A DNA stretch of 64,000 nucleotides from Reticulitermes speratus (GCA_021186555.1 JAJKFL010000006.1:47177690-47241689); one strand, 5' to 3'. Positions 33,501 through 39,190 are shown, counted from the stretch's first letter. Notes: generated by a model from the letters alone, not told the origin. A program made the numbers and translations.

Positions 33501-36090
33501 CTGTCACTAGCAGCCAACACACTTAGTGTCAGCAGTTCCACCCCACCTTGCAACGCTATGTCTACGACATTTTAAGGTATTTCTTCCTCTAATAAACCCC
33601 AAATTGTATCGTGAGGTTGCTGCATACACTCACTGTCACTGTCACTGTCACACGAAGCTTCACAACCAGAAAGAGACAGGTGAAGTTAAGAAGAGGTAAA
33701 AGTTGTTCCTTTGCACGTCTTGAGACCATATAAGGATGGAGATGTAGCGCCACTCATTCTTATCTTTCACTCTAGATCGGTTTAGTGGTCAGCTTCACGT
33801 GCAGGCCGCTTTACCCCTGTGATCAGTGAAGAGGATGTGTGTGCGTCTGTGTTTGGACGCTCCGCAGAACAGAAAAGTCTGTCGTCGCTGCCGGCAATGG
33901 CACCCCCGGCTTGTCCAGGGCGTTGTAGCGTAGGGGATCTTTGTGTCTGCTGGATCTTTGTGTCTGCTGGATCTTTGTGTCTGCTGGATCTTTGTGTCTG
34001 CTGGATCTTTGTGTCTGCTGGATCTTTGTGTCTGCTGGATCTTTGTGTCTGCTGGATCTTTGTGTCTGCTGGATCTTTGTGTCTGCTGGATCTTTGTGTC
34101 TGCTGGATTTGACACTTATTTATGTCTGTGCGCATTTGTTCCTTTTGTAAAAGAACAATAGCCTTGCAATAACAGTCGGTTTGTCACGCCCGCAGAAATA
34201 AAGAACAGGTATAAAGTCAGTAAGACGTCACACGTGTCAGGTGGCACAGTGGGCTGTGAACACGTGAGGGAAGTGCATAGTGCTGAACTATAGCTGTTAG
34301 TGTTCTGGTTATTTGCATGAAAGAACTCGACATTATTAAACATACAAATAAAAATTTAGAATTTTATGTGTAAGGAAGTGTATCTTTGTGAACATATGAA
34401 TATGAAATATTTTAAGTGTCCCTTTTTTTTGGGGGGGGGGGGGGAGCATTTAAAACATGATGTCTTCCGTCTTTCTTTCGTAGGCCTCCGGCGATCCAGT
34501 TCTGCGTAAAATTTATCACAAGTTCATTTATCCTGGGAGAGAAACTGCTCCAAATACCGCAAGCGATGGTTTGACGGAAATTTGTACAAGGAAGAGATAC
34601 GCCTTTCTTACCTCGGTCACTATCTATCAGCTGATAAGACGACAGTTGCCATGCGTTGTTGTGGGGATTCCCCATGCGTATTATTCGAAAGCAGTATCGT
34701 TGGTGATGAGGAAGGGAAGTCGCTACAAGAGGCTCTTCGTTCATCAGTAAGTACATCAGACAGTTCACAGACTTTCTTGAGGAGTCGACAGTCACATCCC
34801 TCTAAAGCTCAGTGGTTACTATATGTACCGCCATGTTTAACATTCACAAATTCTACGTTCTGCCCACATAGTGTATTTATGTGTTTTGTGTGGATCTCAG
34901 AACAAACAGCGATTATTTCACTGTACAACATTAACTGACTGGTTTGTATAACTGAGACGGAGTGTGTTTACTGCGCGGTACGGACTGTATTTATGTGTTT
35001 TGTGTGGATCTCAGAACAAACAGCGATTATTTCACTGTACAGCATTAACTGACTGGTTTGTATAACTGAGACGGAGTGTGTTTACTGCGCGGTACGGACT
35101 GTATTTATGTGTTTTGTGTGGATCTCAGAACAAACAGCGATTATTTCACTGTACAACATTAACTGACTGGTTTGTATAACTGAGACGGAGTGTGTTTACT
35201 GCGCGGTACGGACTGTATTTATGTGTTTTGTGTGGATCTCAGAACAAACAGCGATTATTTCACTGTACAACATTAACTGACTGGTTTGTATAACTGAGAC
35301 GGAGTGTGTTTACTGCGCGGTACGGACTGTATTTATGTGTTTTGTGTGGATCTCAGAACAAACAGCGATTATTTCACTGTACAACATTAACTGACTGGTT
35401 TGTATAACTGAGACGGAGTGTGTTTACTGCGCGGTACGGACTGTATTTATGTGTTTTGTGTGGATCTCAGAACAAACAGCGATTATTTCACTGTACAACA
35501 TTAACTGACTGGTTTGTATAACTGAGACGGAGTGTGTTTACTGCGCGGTACGGACTGTATTTATGTGTTTTGTGTGGATCTCAGAACAAACAGCGATTAT
35601 TTCACTGTACAGCATAAACTGACTGGTTTGTATAACTGAGACGGAGTGTGTTTACTGCGCGGTACGGACTGTATTTATGTGTTTTGTGTGGATCTCAGAA
35701 CAAACAGCGATTATTTCACTGTACAGCATAAACTGACTGGTTTGTATAACTGAGACGGAGTGTGTTTACTGCGCGGTACTGACTGGATCTTTATACGTAA
35801 TTCATGTTAATTTTATCCTGTAAAGTGTTGACGTTACAAAATACCGTGAACGTTTTGTTGCAGCATGTTATAGGCTGAGGCAGACAGGAATTATGAAGCG
35901 TATTATGGACGAAACGTGGAAACAACACTCCAGAGAGATTCTGCTAGAACCGCCACCAAGTGTCACTTTGGAAATGGTTATAATCATCCATTTACTCTTT
36001 GTACTGGGAATTTTGTTGTCTCTTGTAATTCTTTGCATGGAATATTTAATTTGGAGAGGAGGATGGTACAAACAGAAGCGAGCATGGTGA
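423..36090 (+). CDS. Ir75-like: IR75-like ionotropic receptor, eight exons, 5' end outside window
   Basis: Divergent ionotropic glutamate-receptor family member. In insects these are ligand-gated cation channels in the dendrites of olfactory neurons, and IR75 subfamily members usually detect acids with the co-receptor IR8a (family knowledge). Exons join as 423-592, 1778-2062, 2186-2280, 4613-4789, 18145-18362, 20564-20781, 34484-34746 and 35874-36090, every junction GT-AG and in phase, giving about 547 codons and a TGA stop. Order of domains: IR75-type N-terminal region (exons A-B, with RRGDLQGV), S1 (C-D, with R in [11 protein letters not shown]), M1 and pore loop (E), M3 ([11 protein letters not shown]), S2 (F-H, with [13 protein letters not shown]) and M4 (H). 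Family members are usually 600 or more residues, so roughly 60-100 N-terminal residues and the signal peptide lie to the left. No stop or frameshift appears in the exons. The IR assignment is strong; the IR75 subfamily is likely. Confidence 0.9.
886..1170 (+). mobile_element. tRNA-derived SINE, family 1
   Basis: The head resembles a tRNA, with A-box-like TAGCTCAGTCTGTATAGCG and B-box-like GGGGATCGAATCCC. A conserved body and a short TTTACC tail follow. TTATTGAT occurs at 876-883 and again at 1171-1178, a likely short target duplication. It lies in the intron between exons A and B. A fuller copy is at 47129-47418. Confidence 0.85.
1778..2062 (+). CDS. IR75-like exon B
   Basis: 95 codons, phase 0 to 0, between the acceptor CATGCAG|GTG and the donor CGTCAG|GTATCG. 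It encodes [20 protein letters not shown], then an E-V-Y-R segment and [14 protein letters not shown]. The R-R-x-D-L-x-G motif just before the S1 domain is characteristic of insect IR75-type receptors. The upstream ATG at 1772 lies before the splice site and is not taken as the start. Confidence 0.85.
2186..2280 (+). CDS. IR75-like exon C (start of S1)
   Basis: 95 nt between CCACACAG|GTG and TTTTAC|GTGAGT, phase 0 to 2. It encodes VPYLYCGNT then [17 protein letters not shown], matching the start of the S1 ligand-binding lobe. The intron before it is only 123 bp, the one short intron in the gene. A SINE begins 20 bp after its donor. Confidence 0.85.
2301..2550 (+). mobile_element. tRNA-derived SINE, family 2
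   Basis: A tRNA-like head has GTGGCGCGCGGTCTAAGGCG as an A-box region and GGGTTCGAATCCC as a B box. The body contains GATCACTCGTCCGGAGGAG and ends in a short A-rich tail. It starts 20 bp downstream of the exon C splice donor. A minus-strand relative at 40901-41164 shares head, body and tail order, which defines the family. Confidence 0.8.
2853..3107. repeat. 42-bp minisatellite, 6 copies
   Basis: Six nearly identical 42-bp units containing CATCTCATGCAACAAAGC. The unit is a multiple of 3, so several frames stay open, but the array is inside the intron between exons C and D. The flanking 2551-2852 and 3108-3717 hold no recognised feature beyond a short CTG/CTA run near 3449. Confidence 0.95.
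3718..4368. repeat. 42-bp minisatellite, about 15 copies
   Basis: Units contain TCTAGACGCCCGCAGTGTGC. The first eleven or so are near identical. The last four (about 4175-4368) carry 1-3 bp deletions. It lies in the exon C-D intron and is unrelated in sequence to the other 42-bp array. Confidence 0.95.
4613..4789 (+). CDS. IR75-like exon D (S1 lobe)
   Basis: 177 nt between TATTTTAG|GTT and CTGAA|GTAAGA, phase 2 to 2. It encodes the core of S1: [20 protein letters not shown], then [16 protein letters not shown]. The W-D-G-hydrophobic-G motif and the R before V-D-Y are typical of the glutamate-receptor-like S1 lobe in IRs. The next exon lies 13.4 kb downstream. Confidence 0.92.
4790..5555. other. 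Intron sequence with weak degenerate repeats
   Basis: No gene is seen. Degenerate phrases such as CTTCATGAAACTCTCATG and GACTTTTACAAAACTCAC recur here and resemble, loosely, the repeat units at 12390-12900. This may be an old decayed satellite. Confidence 0.3.
5560..5790 (-). mobile_element. Diverged family-1-like SINE, minus strand
   Basis: Read on the minus strand, a B-box-like GCGTTCGAACCCC is followed by a body with CGTCCAGACTGGCTCTG and CACCCAGTCTCCT, parallel to the body of the SINE at 886-1170. It is more diverged than the other copies. 5795-6084 shows nothing else recognisable. Confidence 0.6.
6085..11141. repeat. 27-bp minisatellite, about 184 copies
   Basis: A 5-kb array of the 27-bp unit TCTCTTTACGCATACTCTCA plus GTCCATC, with diverged units at 6085-6182. 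Variant units (GAGTTCATC, CAATCCATC, GAGATCATC) are scattered. A 12-unit block (324 bp) carrying the same order of variants occurs twice near 9289 and 9613. Because 27 is divisible by 3, open frames of 1711, 772 and 783 codons appear on both strands; all are repeat artefacts. Two places (near 8570 and 9222) have indels that shift the frame. It lies in the exon D-E intron. Confidence 0.97.
11208..12387. repeat. 61/53-bp minisatellite, about 20 copies
   Basis: Units contain GACGTAGTATGCCTATCAGC and a GTGTCTGTCTGTG stretch. Two length classes of 61 and 53 bp differ by loss of one TGTGTCTG block, consistent with slippage inside the unit. It follows the 27-bp array after only about 65 bp. Confidence 0.95.
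12390..12900. repeat. Degenerate repeats of about 120-145 bp
   Basis: Four poorly conserved units can be seen. Each has a phrase like TTTGTGAAATTTGGTACAAC followed some 60 bp later by GAGTTTCGTGAAAATC or GACTTTCATGAAAATCGGC (near 12400, 12515, 12660 and 12795). They are far older than the neighbouring homogeneous arrays. Confidence 0.5.
13015..13200. repeat. 30-bp minisatellite, 6 copies
   Basis: Units contain TGTCTGTCCGTCTGCATACA followed by TTGTAGTGTA. One unit has TGTATG for TGTCTG. It lies in the exon D-E intron. 13201-13418 has no recognised feature. Confidence 0.95.
13419..18095. repeat. 73-bp minisatellite, about 64 copies, ending 49 bp before exon E
   Basis: A 4.7-kb array whose unit contains CTATGTGGTGGCGCTCACCT. 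Units alternate at one site among TCTGTGCCC, TCTGTACCC and TGTGTGCCC. A shorter unit class lacks the CTGTACCTG block and recurs about eight times. The array stops 49 bp upstream of the exon E acceptor, so it sits against the branch-point region. Confidence 0.97.
18145..18362 (+). CDS. IR75-like exon E (M1 and pore loop)
   Basis: 218 nt between CTTAATAG|GAA and CAGA|GTAAGT, phase 2 to 1. It completes S1 ([19 protein letters not shown]), then gives the first membrane helix [19 protein letters not shown] and the pore-loop segment [16 protein letters not shown]. Joining to exon F makes C-R-Q-S, the position where many IRs have Q-Q-G-S. The open frame runs only a short way past the donor, which supports the splice. 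Confidence 0.92.
18639..18969. repeat. 36-bp minisatellite derived from an RTE reverse transcriptase
   Basis: Nine units containing GTAACAGGTCGACTGCTGAT. In one plus frame they read ([12 protein letters not shown])n and end in [21 protein letters not shown]-clade reverse transcriptases have an N-R-S-T-T-D-H motif followed by about ten residues leading to L-E-K, so the unit is an amplified piece of RT coding sequence. It leads directly into the RT fragment that follows. Confidence 0.85.
18958..19197 (+). pseudogene. RTE-clade LINE reverse transcriptase fragment
   Basis: Encodes NRSTADH, then after a frameshift near 19020 the RT block [20 protein letters not shown] and further residues [20 protein letters not shown]. 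The D-F-K-K-A-Y-x-S-V motif includes a catalytic aspartate of the palm. It is truncated at 19197, where it meets an inverted C-terminal fragment. It is an intronic relic, not functional. Confidence 0.85.
19200..19378 (-). pseudogene. RTE-clade LINE C-terminal fragment, inverted
   Basis: On the minus strand it encodes [20 protein letters not shown] followed by LLVGKPEG and [11 protein letters not shown]. This is the conserved C-terminal end of the same LINE family seen at 53865-54612. It lies tail-to-tail against the plus-strand RT fragment, so the two pieces were brought together by rearrangement or by separate insertions. Confidence 0.85.
19383..20563. other. Intron sequence without recognised genes
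   Basis: No coding signal was found. A 16-bp inverted pair (TTATTTTATCTGACAA near 19631 and TTGTCAGATAAGATAA near 19733) brackets about 100 bp and may be an old hairpin element. The 3' end is the branch-point region of exon F. Confidence 0.4.
20564..20781 (+). CDS. IR75-like exon F (M3 and start of S2)
   Basis: 218 nt between TCCACAG|GTC and TTTAAG|GTACAG, phase 1 to 0. It encodes [12 protein letters not shown], then the channel helix [20 protein letters not shown], then [20 protein letters not shown] and [10 protein letters not shown]. The A-Y-S-x-x-x-x-x-x-L end of the helix is the IR counterpart of the SYTANLAAF gate of glutamate receptors. The last 14 bp of the exon are the founding copy of the 45-bp array that follows. 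Confidence 0.92.
20768..26278. repeat. 45-bp minisatellite built from the exon F splice donor, about 122 copies
   Basis: Unit 45 bp containing CAAGTTACTGTAAG|GTACAG. The founding copy is the exon F end itself, CAAGTTACTTTAAG|GTACAG, so each unit carries the last 14 bp of the exon (one base changed) plus the 5' splice site. Units at 20768-21890 are nearly perfect. From about 21900 to 26150 nearly every unit has 1-3 bp losses, for example CATTCATGACA or GTAAGTACAGC. Short open frames here are artefacts. Confidence 0.97.
26440..26880 (+). pseudogene. RTE-clade LINE C-terminal fragment split by a SINE
   Basis: Degenerate plus-strand frames give [20 protein letters not shown] (26470-26530) and, after the [24 protein letters not shown] (26736-26800). 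These correspond to successive parts of the C-terminal region seen intact at 54006-54551. A G11 run near 26798 lies inside it. 26881-27048 and 26279-26439 hold nothing else recognised. Confidence 0.7.
26600..26730 (+). mobile_element. Family-1 SINE fragment (3' half)
   Basis: GGGGGAAAGCGGCCGAATCG, CATCTAGTGTCCAG and GGTGCTGTACCTCTACGCCC correspond to the body of the SINE at 886-1170. The head is missing. It interrupts the LINE fragment at 26440-26880 and is therefore younger than it. Confidence 0.75.
27049..27780. repeat. 38-bp minisatellite, about 19 copies
   Basis: Unit contains CAGTCCGTTAGCTAGTCAGT. Small indels cluster near 27290-27320 and 27440. It lies in the exon F-G intron. Confidence 0.95.
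27934..28095. repeat. 24-bp minisatellite, about 6 copies
   Basis: Unit contains TGTGCCTTGCAACACTGGCA. Several copies lack one or two bases. The 27781-27933 spacer has no recognised feature. Confidence 0.9.
28138..28437. mobile_element. 300-bp MITE with terminal inverted repeats
   Basis: Ends CAGCAGACCCTCCATTTAAC and, on the other strand, CAGCAGGCCCTCGATTTAAC are inverted repeats of about 22 bp with two mismatches. The A/T-rich interior has no coding capacity. Ends of the CAG-TAG-CCCTC type with a TA target are seen in pogo/Tigger-like Tc1-mariner elements. TA is present at the left end only, so the superfamily is a suggestion. Confidence 0.7.
28438..29608. other. Intron sequence, possible SINE near 28750-28960
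   Basis: On the minus strand 28960 to 28750 has TGGCGTCGCATTTA and GGCTCGATCC about 60 bp apart, spaced like RNA polymerase III A and B boxes. This is a weak candidate for another tRNA-derived SINE. CTTCTGGGATGTTA near 29044 recurs near 39768. No gene is seen. Confidence 0.35.
29609..30688. repeat. 30-bp minisatellite, about 36 copies
   Basis: Unit contains TTGACAAGAACAGAACGGAA with variant GCGTGAC. The stretch 30395-30550 is strongly corrupted by small insertions and substitutions, then four clean units follow. Long minus-strand frames here are artefacts. It lies in the exon F-G intron. Confidence 0.95.
30689..31156. other. Intron sequence with an inverted GAAACGTCGAG pair
   Basis: CTCGACGTTTC near 30997 and GAAACGTCGAG near 31062 form an inverted pair around GAGGATGAAGGC. 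The phrase resembles the minus-strand sequence near 37240-37290, so the two are members of one dispersed repeat. No gene is seen. Confidence 0.4.
31169..31533 (-). mobile_element. Inverted-arm element A, possible non-autonomous Penelope-like element
   Basis: Flanked by 12-bp direct repeats ATTTGGCATAAA (31157-31168) and ATTTGGCGTAAA (31534-31545), one mismatch. A 37-bp tail at the left carries ACCGTGCAT, the reverse complement of ATGCACGGT. Inverted arms of about 65 bp follow (GGTTCCTTAAAATATTTT against AATTATTTTAAGGAACC). The right arm holds a hammerhead-like hairpin. There is no reading frame. A tail outside the arms plus variable-length target duplication fits Penelope-like elements; the assignment is inference. 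Confidence 0.6.
31411..31459 (+). ncRNA. Hammerhead-ribozyme-like motif
   Basis: As RNA it reads in order: ACACCC (stem I), CUGAGGA (core), U, GGCUUC-AUGAG-GAAGCC (stem II), GAA, then AC-AUAU-GU (2-bp stem III with tetraloop), A (cleavage position), GGGUGU (stem I). Stems I and II are each 6 bp and perfect. The departure from the consensus hammerhead is an extra U between CUGANGA and stem II. Activity is not shown. Confidence 0.5.
31698..33540. repeat. 46-bp minisatellite, 40 copies, with higher-order duplication
   Basis: Unit contains CATCAGTCCTGTCACTAGCA. Marker variants (AACAATT, TTCTATC, ACACGTACTG, ACACAATTAC, ACTTATTG) occur in the same order in two blocks, with ACACGTACTG at about 32047 and 32783 (736 bp, 16 units). 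The second block has one unit fewer, so a large block was duplicated and then lost or gained a unit. It lies in the exon F-G intron. A short CACTGT run lies at 33628-33652. Confidence 0.95.
33690..33820 (-). mobile_element. Family-1 SINE 3' fragment, minus strand
   Basis: Reads GGTAAAAGTTGTTCC at the left to GGCCGCTTTACCCC at the right, the reverse complement of the 3' half of the SINE at 886-1170 (GGGGTAAAGCGGCC to TTTACC). The head is missing. Confidence 0.7.
33944..34108. repeat. 17-bp minisatellite, about 10 copies
   Basis: Perfect units of GGATCTTTGTGTCTGCT. Three units equal 51 bp, so all frames stay open in phase. 34109-34483 has no gene but contains a T8-G14 run at 34423-34444, some 40 bp before the exon G acceptor. 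Confidence 0.95.
34484..34746 (+). CDS. IR75-like exon G (S2 lobe)
   Basis: 263 nt between CTTTCGTAG|GCC and TCATCA|GTAAGT, phase 0 to 2. It encodes [54 protein letters not shown] and the run into the last helix. The spacing of I-Y-x-K, E-G/D-G-L-x-x-x-C and R-Y-A-F matches S2 of IR75 proteins. No residue block appears to be missing between exons F and G despite the 13.7 kb intron. Confidence 0.92.
34871..35779. repeat. 114-bp tandem repeat, 8 copies
   Basis: Unit contains GGATCTCAGAACAAACAGCG and GACGGAGTGTGTTTACTGCG. Copies differ at only two or three positions, such as ACAACATTAAC against ACAGCATAAAC, so the array is young. It fills most of the 1.1-kb intron between exons G and H. Confidence 0.97.
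35874..36090 (+). CDS. IR75-like exon H (end of S2, M4, stop)
   Basis: Starts at TGTTATAG|GCT. The nearer acceptor TTGTTGCAG|CAT would meet an in-frame TAG, so the second AG is chosen; phase 2 then gives [15 protein letters not shown]. The last helix is [20 protein letters not shown] followed by MEYLIWRGG and a TGA at 36088-36090. No clear AATAAA is seen within 150 bp downstream. Confidence 0.9.
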
Positions 36091-36354
36091 CATATTGCCA
36101 TTCGTTGACAGGTACACAACATGTACTAAAAAGAGAGGGCGACAGACATTGAAATATCAGCCTAACAGTACGATACGTTCGTCCAGAGAACAAATGTGCT
36201 AAAGATTGCAACGCGGCATAGAAAACAACTGACAGTTAGATGCCGAACAATGTATTCTGCATTTTATATGACCTTCACCGTGCATTTAAACTCGCTGAAT
36301 ATTAACCAACGAAATGCATCTTCACTATCAATTTTAATAGTAGTATATAGCTTT

Positions 36355-36396
36355 CCCCGACATATGTTTCGGTCAACTTAGACCATCATCAGGGGG
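36355..36396 (-). ncRNA. Hammerhead-ribozyme-like motif
   Basis: On the minus strand: CCCC, CUGAUGA, U, GGUC-UAAGUU-GACC, GAA, AC-AUAU-GU, C, GGGG. The core matches CUGANGA/GAAA with a GUC cleavage triplet and a 4-bp stem I. There is one extra U before stem II. Confidence 0.45.
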
Positions 36397-36678
36397 TACA
36401 AACTACATTTAATTCACATCCATAAGTTCATGTGTTATCACACTCATTATAGTTCGATGTTTATGTAAGTAAGATCGCTGTATAAAAACACTTTCTAAAA
36501 TCACTATTTAACGTATATTATGTCATATATAAAACACACTGTATATAAGACTTTGAAGGCTCGTCAATGTTTAAAAGTTAAAATCGTCAGCCTGGGTATC
36601 ACGATTGGCTTGTTGTGTTATTTGTTCGTGGTTTTGTATCATTTGAGGTTTTTTCTTGTTTTTGCTGTTGTGTATTCT

Positions 36679-36842
36679 GTGTTATCGCGTGTTGTGAGGT
36701 GTACTGTGTTATCGCGTGTTGTGAGGTGTACTGTGTTATCGCGTGTTGTGAGGTGTACTGTGTTATCGCGTGTTGTGAGGTGTACTGTGTTATCGCGTGT
36801 TGAGAGGTGTACTGTGTTATCGCGTGTTGTGAGGTGTACTGT
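36679..36842. repeat. 27-bp minisatellite, 6 copies, inside element B
   Basis: Unit contains GTTATCGCGTGTTGTGAGGT. One unit reads GTTGAGAGG. It lies between the two inverted arms of element B, unlike the other arrays that fill receptor introns. It is unrelated to the 27-bp array at 6-11 kb. Confidence 0.95.
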
Positions 36843-36898
36843 CTGCCTGTCTGTGGTAACACAGTGAACTTATGGGTGTGAATTGAATGTAGTTTGAA

Positions 36899-36940
36899 CC
36901 CCCTGATGATGGTCTGAGCTGACCGAAACATATGTCGGGG
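36899..36940 (+). ncRNA. Hammerhead-ribozyme-like motif
   Basis: Reads CCCC, CUGAUGA, U, GGUC-UGAGCU-GACC, GAA, AC-AUAU-GU, C, GGGG. It is the mirror partner of 36355-36396, and the two differ only in the stem II loop. Confidence 0.5.
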
Positions 36941-37007
36941 AAAGTTATATACTACTGTTAAAATTGATAGTGAAGGTGCGTTTGTTGGTTAATATTCAGT
37001 GAGGTAT

Positions 37008-37178
37008 ATTCATTAAACAGCAACTAATGCACATAAACTTTATTCAAAATAGTTTATTCTTAAAATTATTCTTGGGGAATTTTAAGAATAAACTATTGTT
37101 AATAAAGTTTATGTGCATTAGTTGCTGTTTAATGAATATATCTTAATTGAAAAAATTGCACGGTGAATACAGTGTCAA
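37008..37178 (+). mobile_element. Palindromic element C with tail and 14-bp duplication
   Basis: A near-perfect palindrome (arms of about 60 bp, spacer ATTCTTGGGG) is followed by a 35-bp tail with TTGCACGGTGAATAC. ATTCAGTGAGGTAT (36994-37007) and ATTCAGTAAGGTAT (37179-37192) flank it, 13 of 14 identical. The left duplicate is the outer edge of element B, so C inserted there later. No hammerhead-like motif is present. Confidence 0.65.
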
Positions 37179-37794
37179 ATTCAGTAAGGTATTCTGGAGT
37201 TCGTGTATTCTGAGTTATGATGCTTTGTCTTGGGCAAGTGGTTGCCGACGTTTCGAAGGAACGTAGTGCCTTCATCTTCGGGGTCAAACAGATCAAGGAA
37301 AATATTCTTCCTGGGGCTGTTTGACCTTTGAAAGTCAAGACACGACGTTTCTGCCACATCTGCAACCAATCGCCCACCGACTGTCGTTACCTGAACCCTC
37401 ACAGACACGGCTGTGAAAACTTCAGATTTCGCAAAGGCAGCCCGAAACTTCACGGTCAGCATTTATATACATACACAACAGGACACGTGTGTTATGTGTG
37501 TGGTGTAGGTTGTGCTCTTGACACGTGTGTTATGTGTGTGGTGTACGTTGTGCTCTTACACGAGCAGAAGTCACAGTGCATAGTAGTTATAAAGGTTACC
37601 TCCAAGTGGCAGCACCGTATATTGTACCTCGTCTGCTTCAGTCGGTATTGCAGTACTGCTTATTCTACAGACATGTAGCAGTGTCAGTGATCATCGCAGT
37701 CGCTCGCTAACCTGTAATTTTTTGTGTAGAAACATTTCATGTATAATTTCTTAGACGTTTACGATTTCCACAATAAATGTCAACGTTTCTGAGA
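37179..37794. other. Dispersed-repeat sequence without gene
   Basis: Minus-strand GAAGATGAAGGC to CCTTCGAAACGTCG (37290-37245) matches the motif near 31035-31075. A GT-rich stretch at 37480-37560 has two copies of ACACGTGTGTTATGTGTGTG. No coding signal is credible. Confidence 0.4.
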
Positions 37795-38877
37795 CGACAT
37801 GCATGTGTCGCGCAGACCGTTTCTTTCATGAAACACAAAATACAAGTACGACATGCATGTGTCGCGCAGACCGTTTCTTTCATGAAACACAAAATACAAG
37901 TACGACATGCATGTGTCGCGCAGACCGTTTCTTTCATGAAACACAAAATACAAGTACGACATGCATGTGTCGCGCAGACCGTTTCTTTCATAAAACACAA
38001 AATACAAGTACGACATGCATGTGTCGCGCAGACCGTTTCTTTCATAAAACACAAAATACAAGTACGACATGCATGTGTCGCGCAGACCGTTTCTTTCATG
38101 AAACACAAAATACAAGTACGACATGCATGTGTCGCGCAGACCGTTTCTTTCATAAAACACAAAATACAAGTACGACATGCATGTGTCGCGCAGACCGTTT
38201 CTTTCATAAAACACAAAATACAAGTACGACATGCATGTGTCGCGCAGACCGTTTCTTTCATAAAACACAAAATACAAGTACGACATGCATGTGTCGCGCA
38301 GACCGTTTCTTTCATGAAACACAAAATACAAGTACGACATGCATGTGTCGCGCAGACCGTTTCTTTCATGAAACACAAAATACAAGTACGACATGCATGT
38401 GTCGCGCAGACCGTTTCTTTCATGAAACACAAAATACAAGTACGACATGCATGTGTCGCGCAGACCGTTTCTTTCATGAAACACAAAATACAAGTACGAC
38501 ATGCATGTGTCGCTCAACCGTTTCTTTCATGAAACACAAAATACAAGTACGACATGCATGTGTCGCTCAGACCGTTTCTTTCATGAAACACAAAATACAA
38601 GTACGACATGCATGTGTCGCTCAGACCGTTTCTTTCATGAAACACAAAATACAAGTACGACATGCATGTGTCGCTCAGACCGTTTCTTTCATGAAACACA
38701 AAATACAAGTACGACATGCATGTGTCGCGCAGACCGTTTCTTTCATGAAACACAAAATACAAGTACGACATGCATGTGTCGCGCAGACCGTTTCTTTCAT
38801 AAACACAAAATACAAGTACGACATGCATGTGTCGCGCAGACCGTTTCTTTCATAAAACACAAAATACAAGTACGACC
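37795..38877. repeat. 54-bp minisatellite, 20 copies
   Basis: Unit contains GACATGCATGTGTCGCGCAG. Variants CATAAAACAC for CATGAAACAC and CGCTCAG for CGCGCAG are grouped rather than random, which suggests local spread. 54 is divisible by 3, giving artefact frames of 245-350 codons on both strands. It lies downstream of the receptor gene. Confidence 0.97.
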
Positions 38878-38929
38878 TTCCACAGGAAGCGCAAACTAGG
38901 AGAAACCATTTTTATATCAACTTATGTCA

Positions 38930-39190
38930 AAGCTGAAGTTGTCCCTGTGCACATCATGAAGCACGTGAGGGCGTGGAGGTGCACCACCATTCATTTTCAG
39001 CTTGGTGGTCTGCTTGGCGCCACGACTACCTATCTCGGCGCAGTTAGCACGCGGAACCAATTTAACTGGAGGCTGGGTGGGTCCAGAGTCGGTCTGGAGG
39101 CTTTGGAGAAGAGAAGAATGTGATGCCTGTAAAGAGAGTTGAGGCACAATTCCTCGGCCTTCAAGCCGTGCCCCATTGCATGGTACACGG
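38930..39190 (-). mobile_element. Diverged family-1-like SINE, minus strand
   Basis: On the minus strand it has CCTCCAGACCGACTCTGGAC, CACCCAGCCTCCAG and, near the 3' end, GGTGCACCTCCACGCCCTCA, in the same order as the body of the SINE at 886-1170. Confidence 0.55.

Larger units (their letters stand above)
36250..37003 (-). mobile_element. Inverted-arm element B with two hammerhead-like motifs
   Basis: Inverted arms at about 36288-36425 and 36880-37003 (GAATATTAACCAAC against GTTGGTTAATATTC; TTTCCCCGACATATGTTTCG against its complement). A tail with ACCGTGCATTT lies at the left end. The interior holds a 27-bp array and no reading frame with known similarity. No convincing target duplication was found, so it may be older than elements A, C and D. 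Same family proposal as element A. Confidence 0.55.

Noticed and set aside
33782..34161. Frames over the 17-bp array
   Set aside because: Three 17-bp units make 51 bp, so all frames stay open. They contain only repeat peptide plus SINE fragment sequence.
35861..35873. Alternative acceptor TTGTTGCAG at 35862 for the last receptor exon
   Set aside because: Using it brings an in-frame TAG three codons later. The next AG at 35873 restores the conserved S2-M4 sequence.
37235..37290. A further hammerhead-like motif on the minus strand (GAAGATGAAGG to CCTTCGAAACGTCG)
   Set aside because: The core reads CCGAAGA rather than CUGANGA, and GAAACGUC cannot form the 2-bp stem III. It may be related but does not meet the pattern. 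The same applies near 18480-18525 and 31030-31075.
37777..38855. Open frames of 245-350 codons on both strands
   Set aside because: 54-bp repeat artefacts, with no sequence outside the repeat apart from short flanks.
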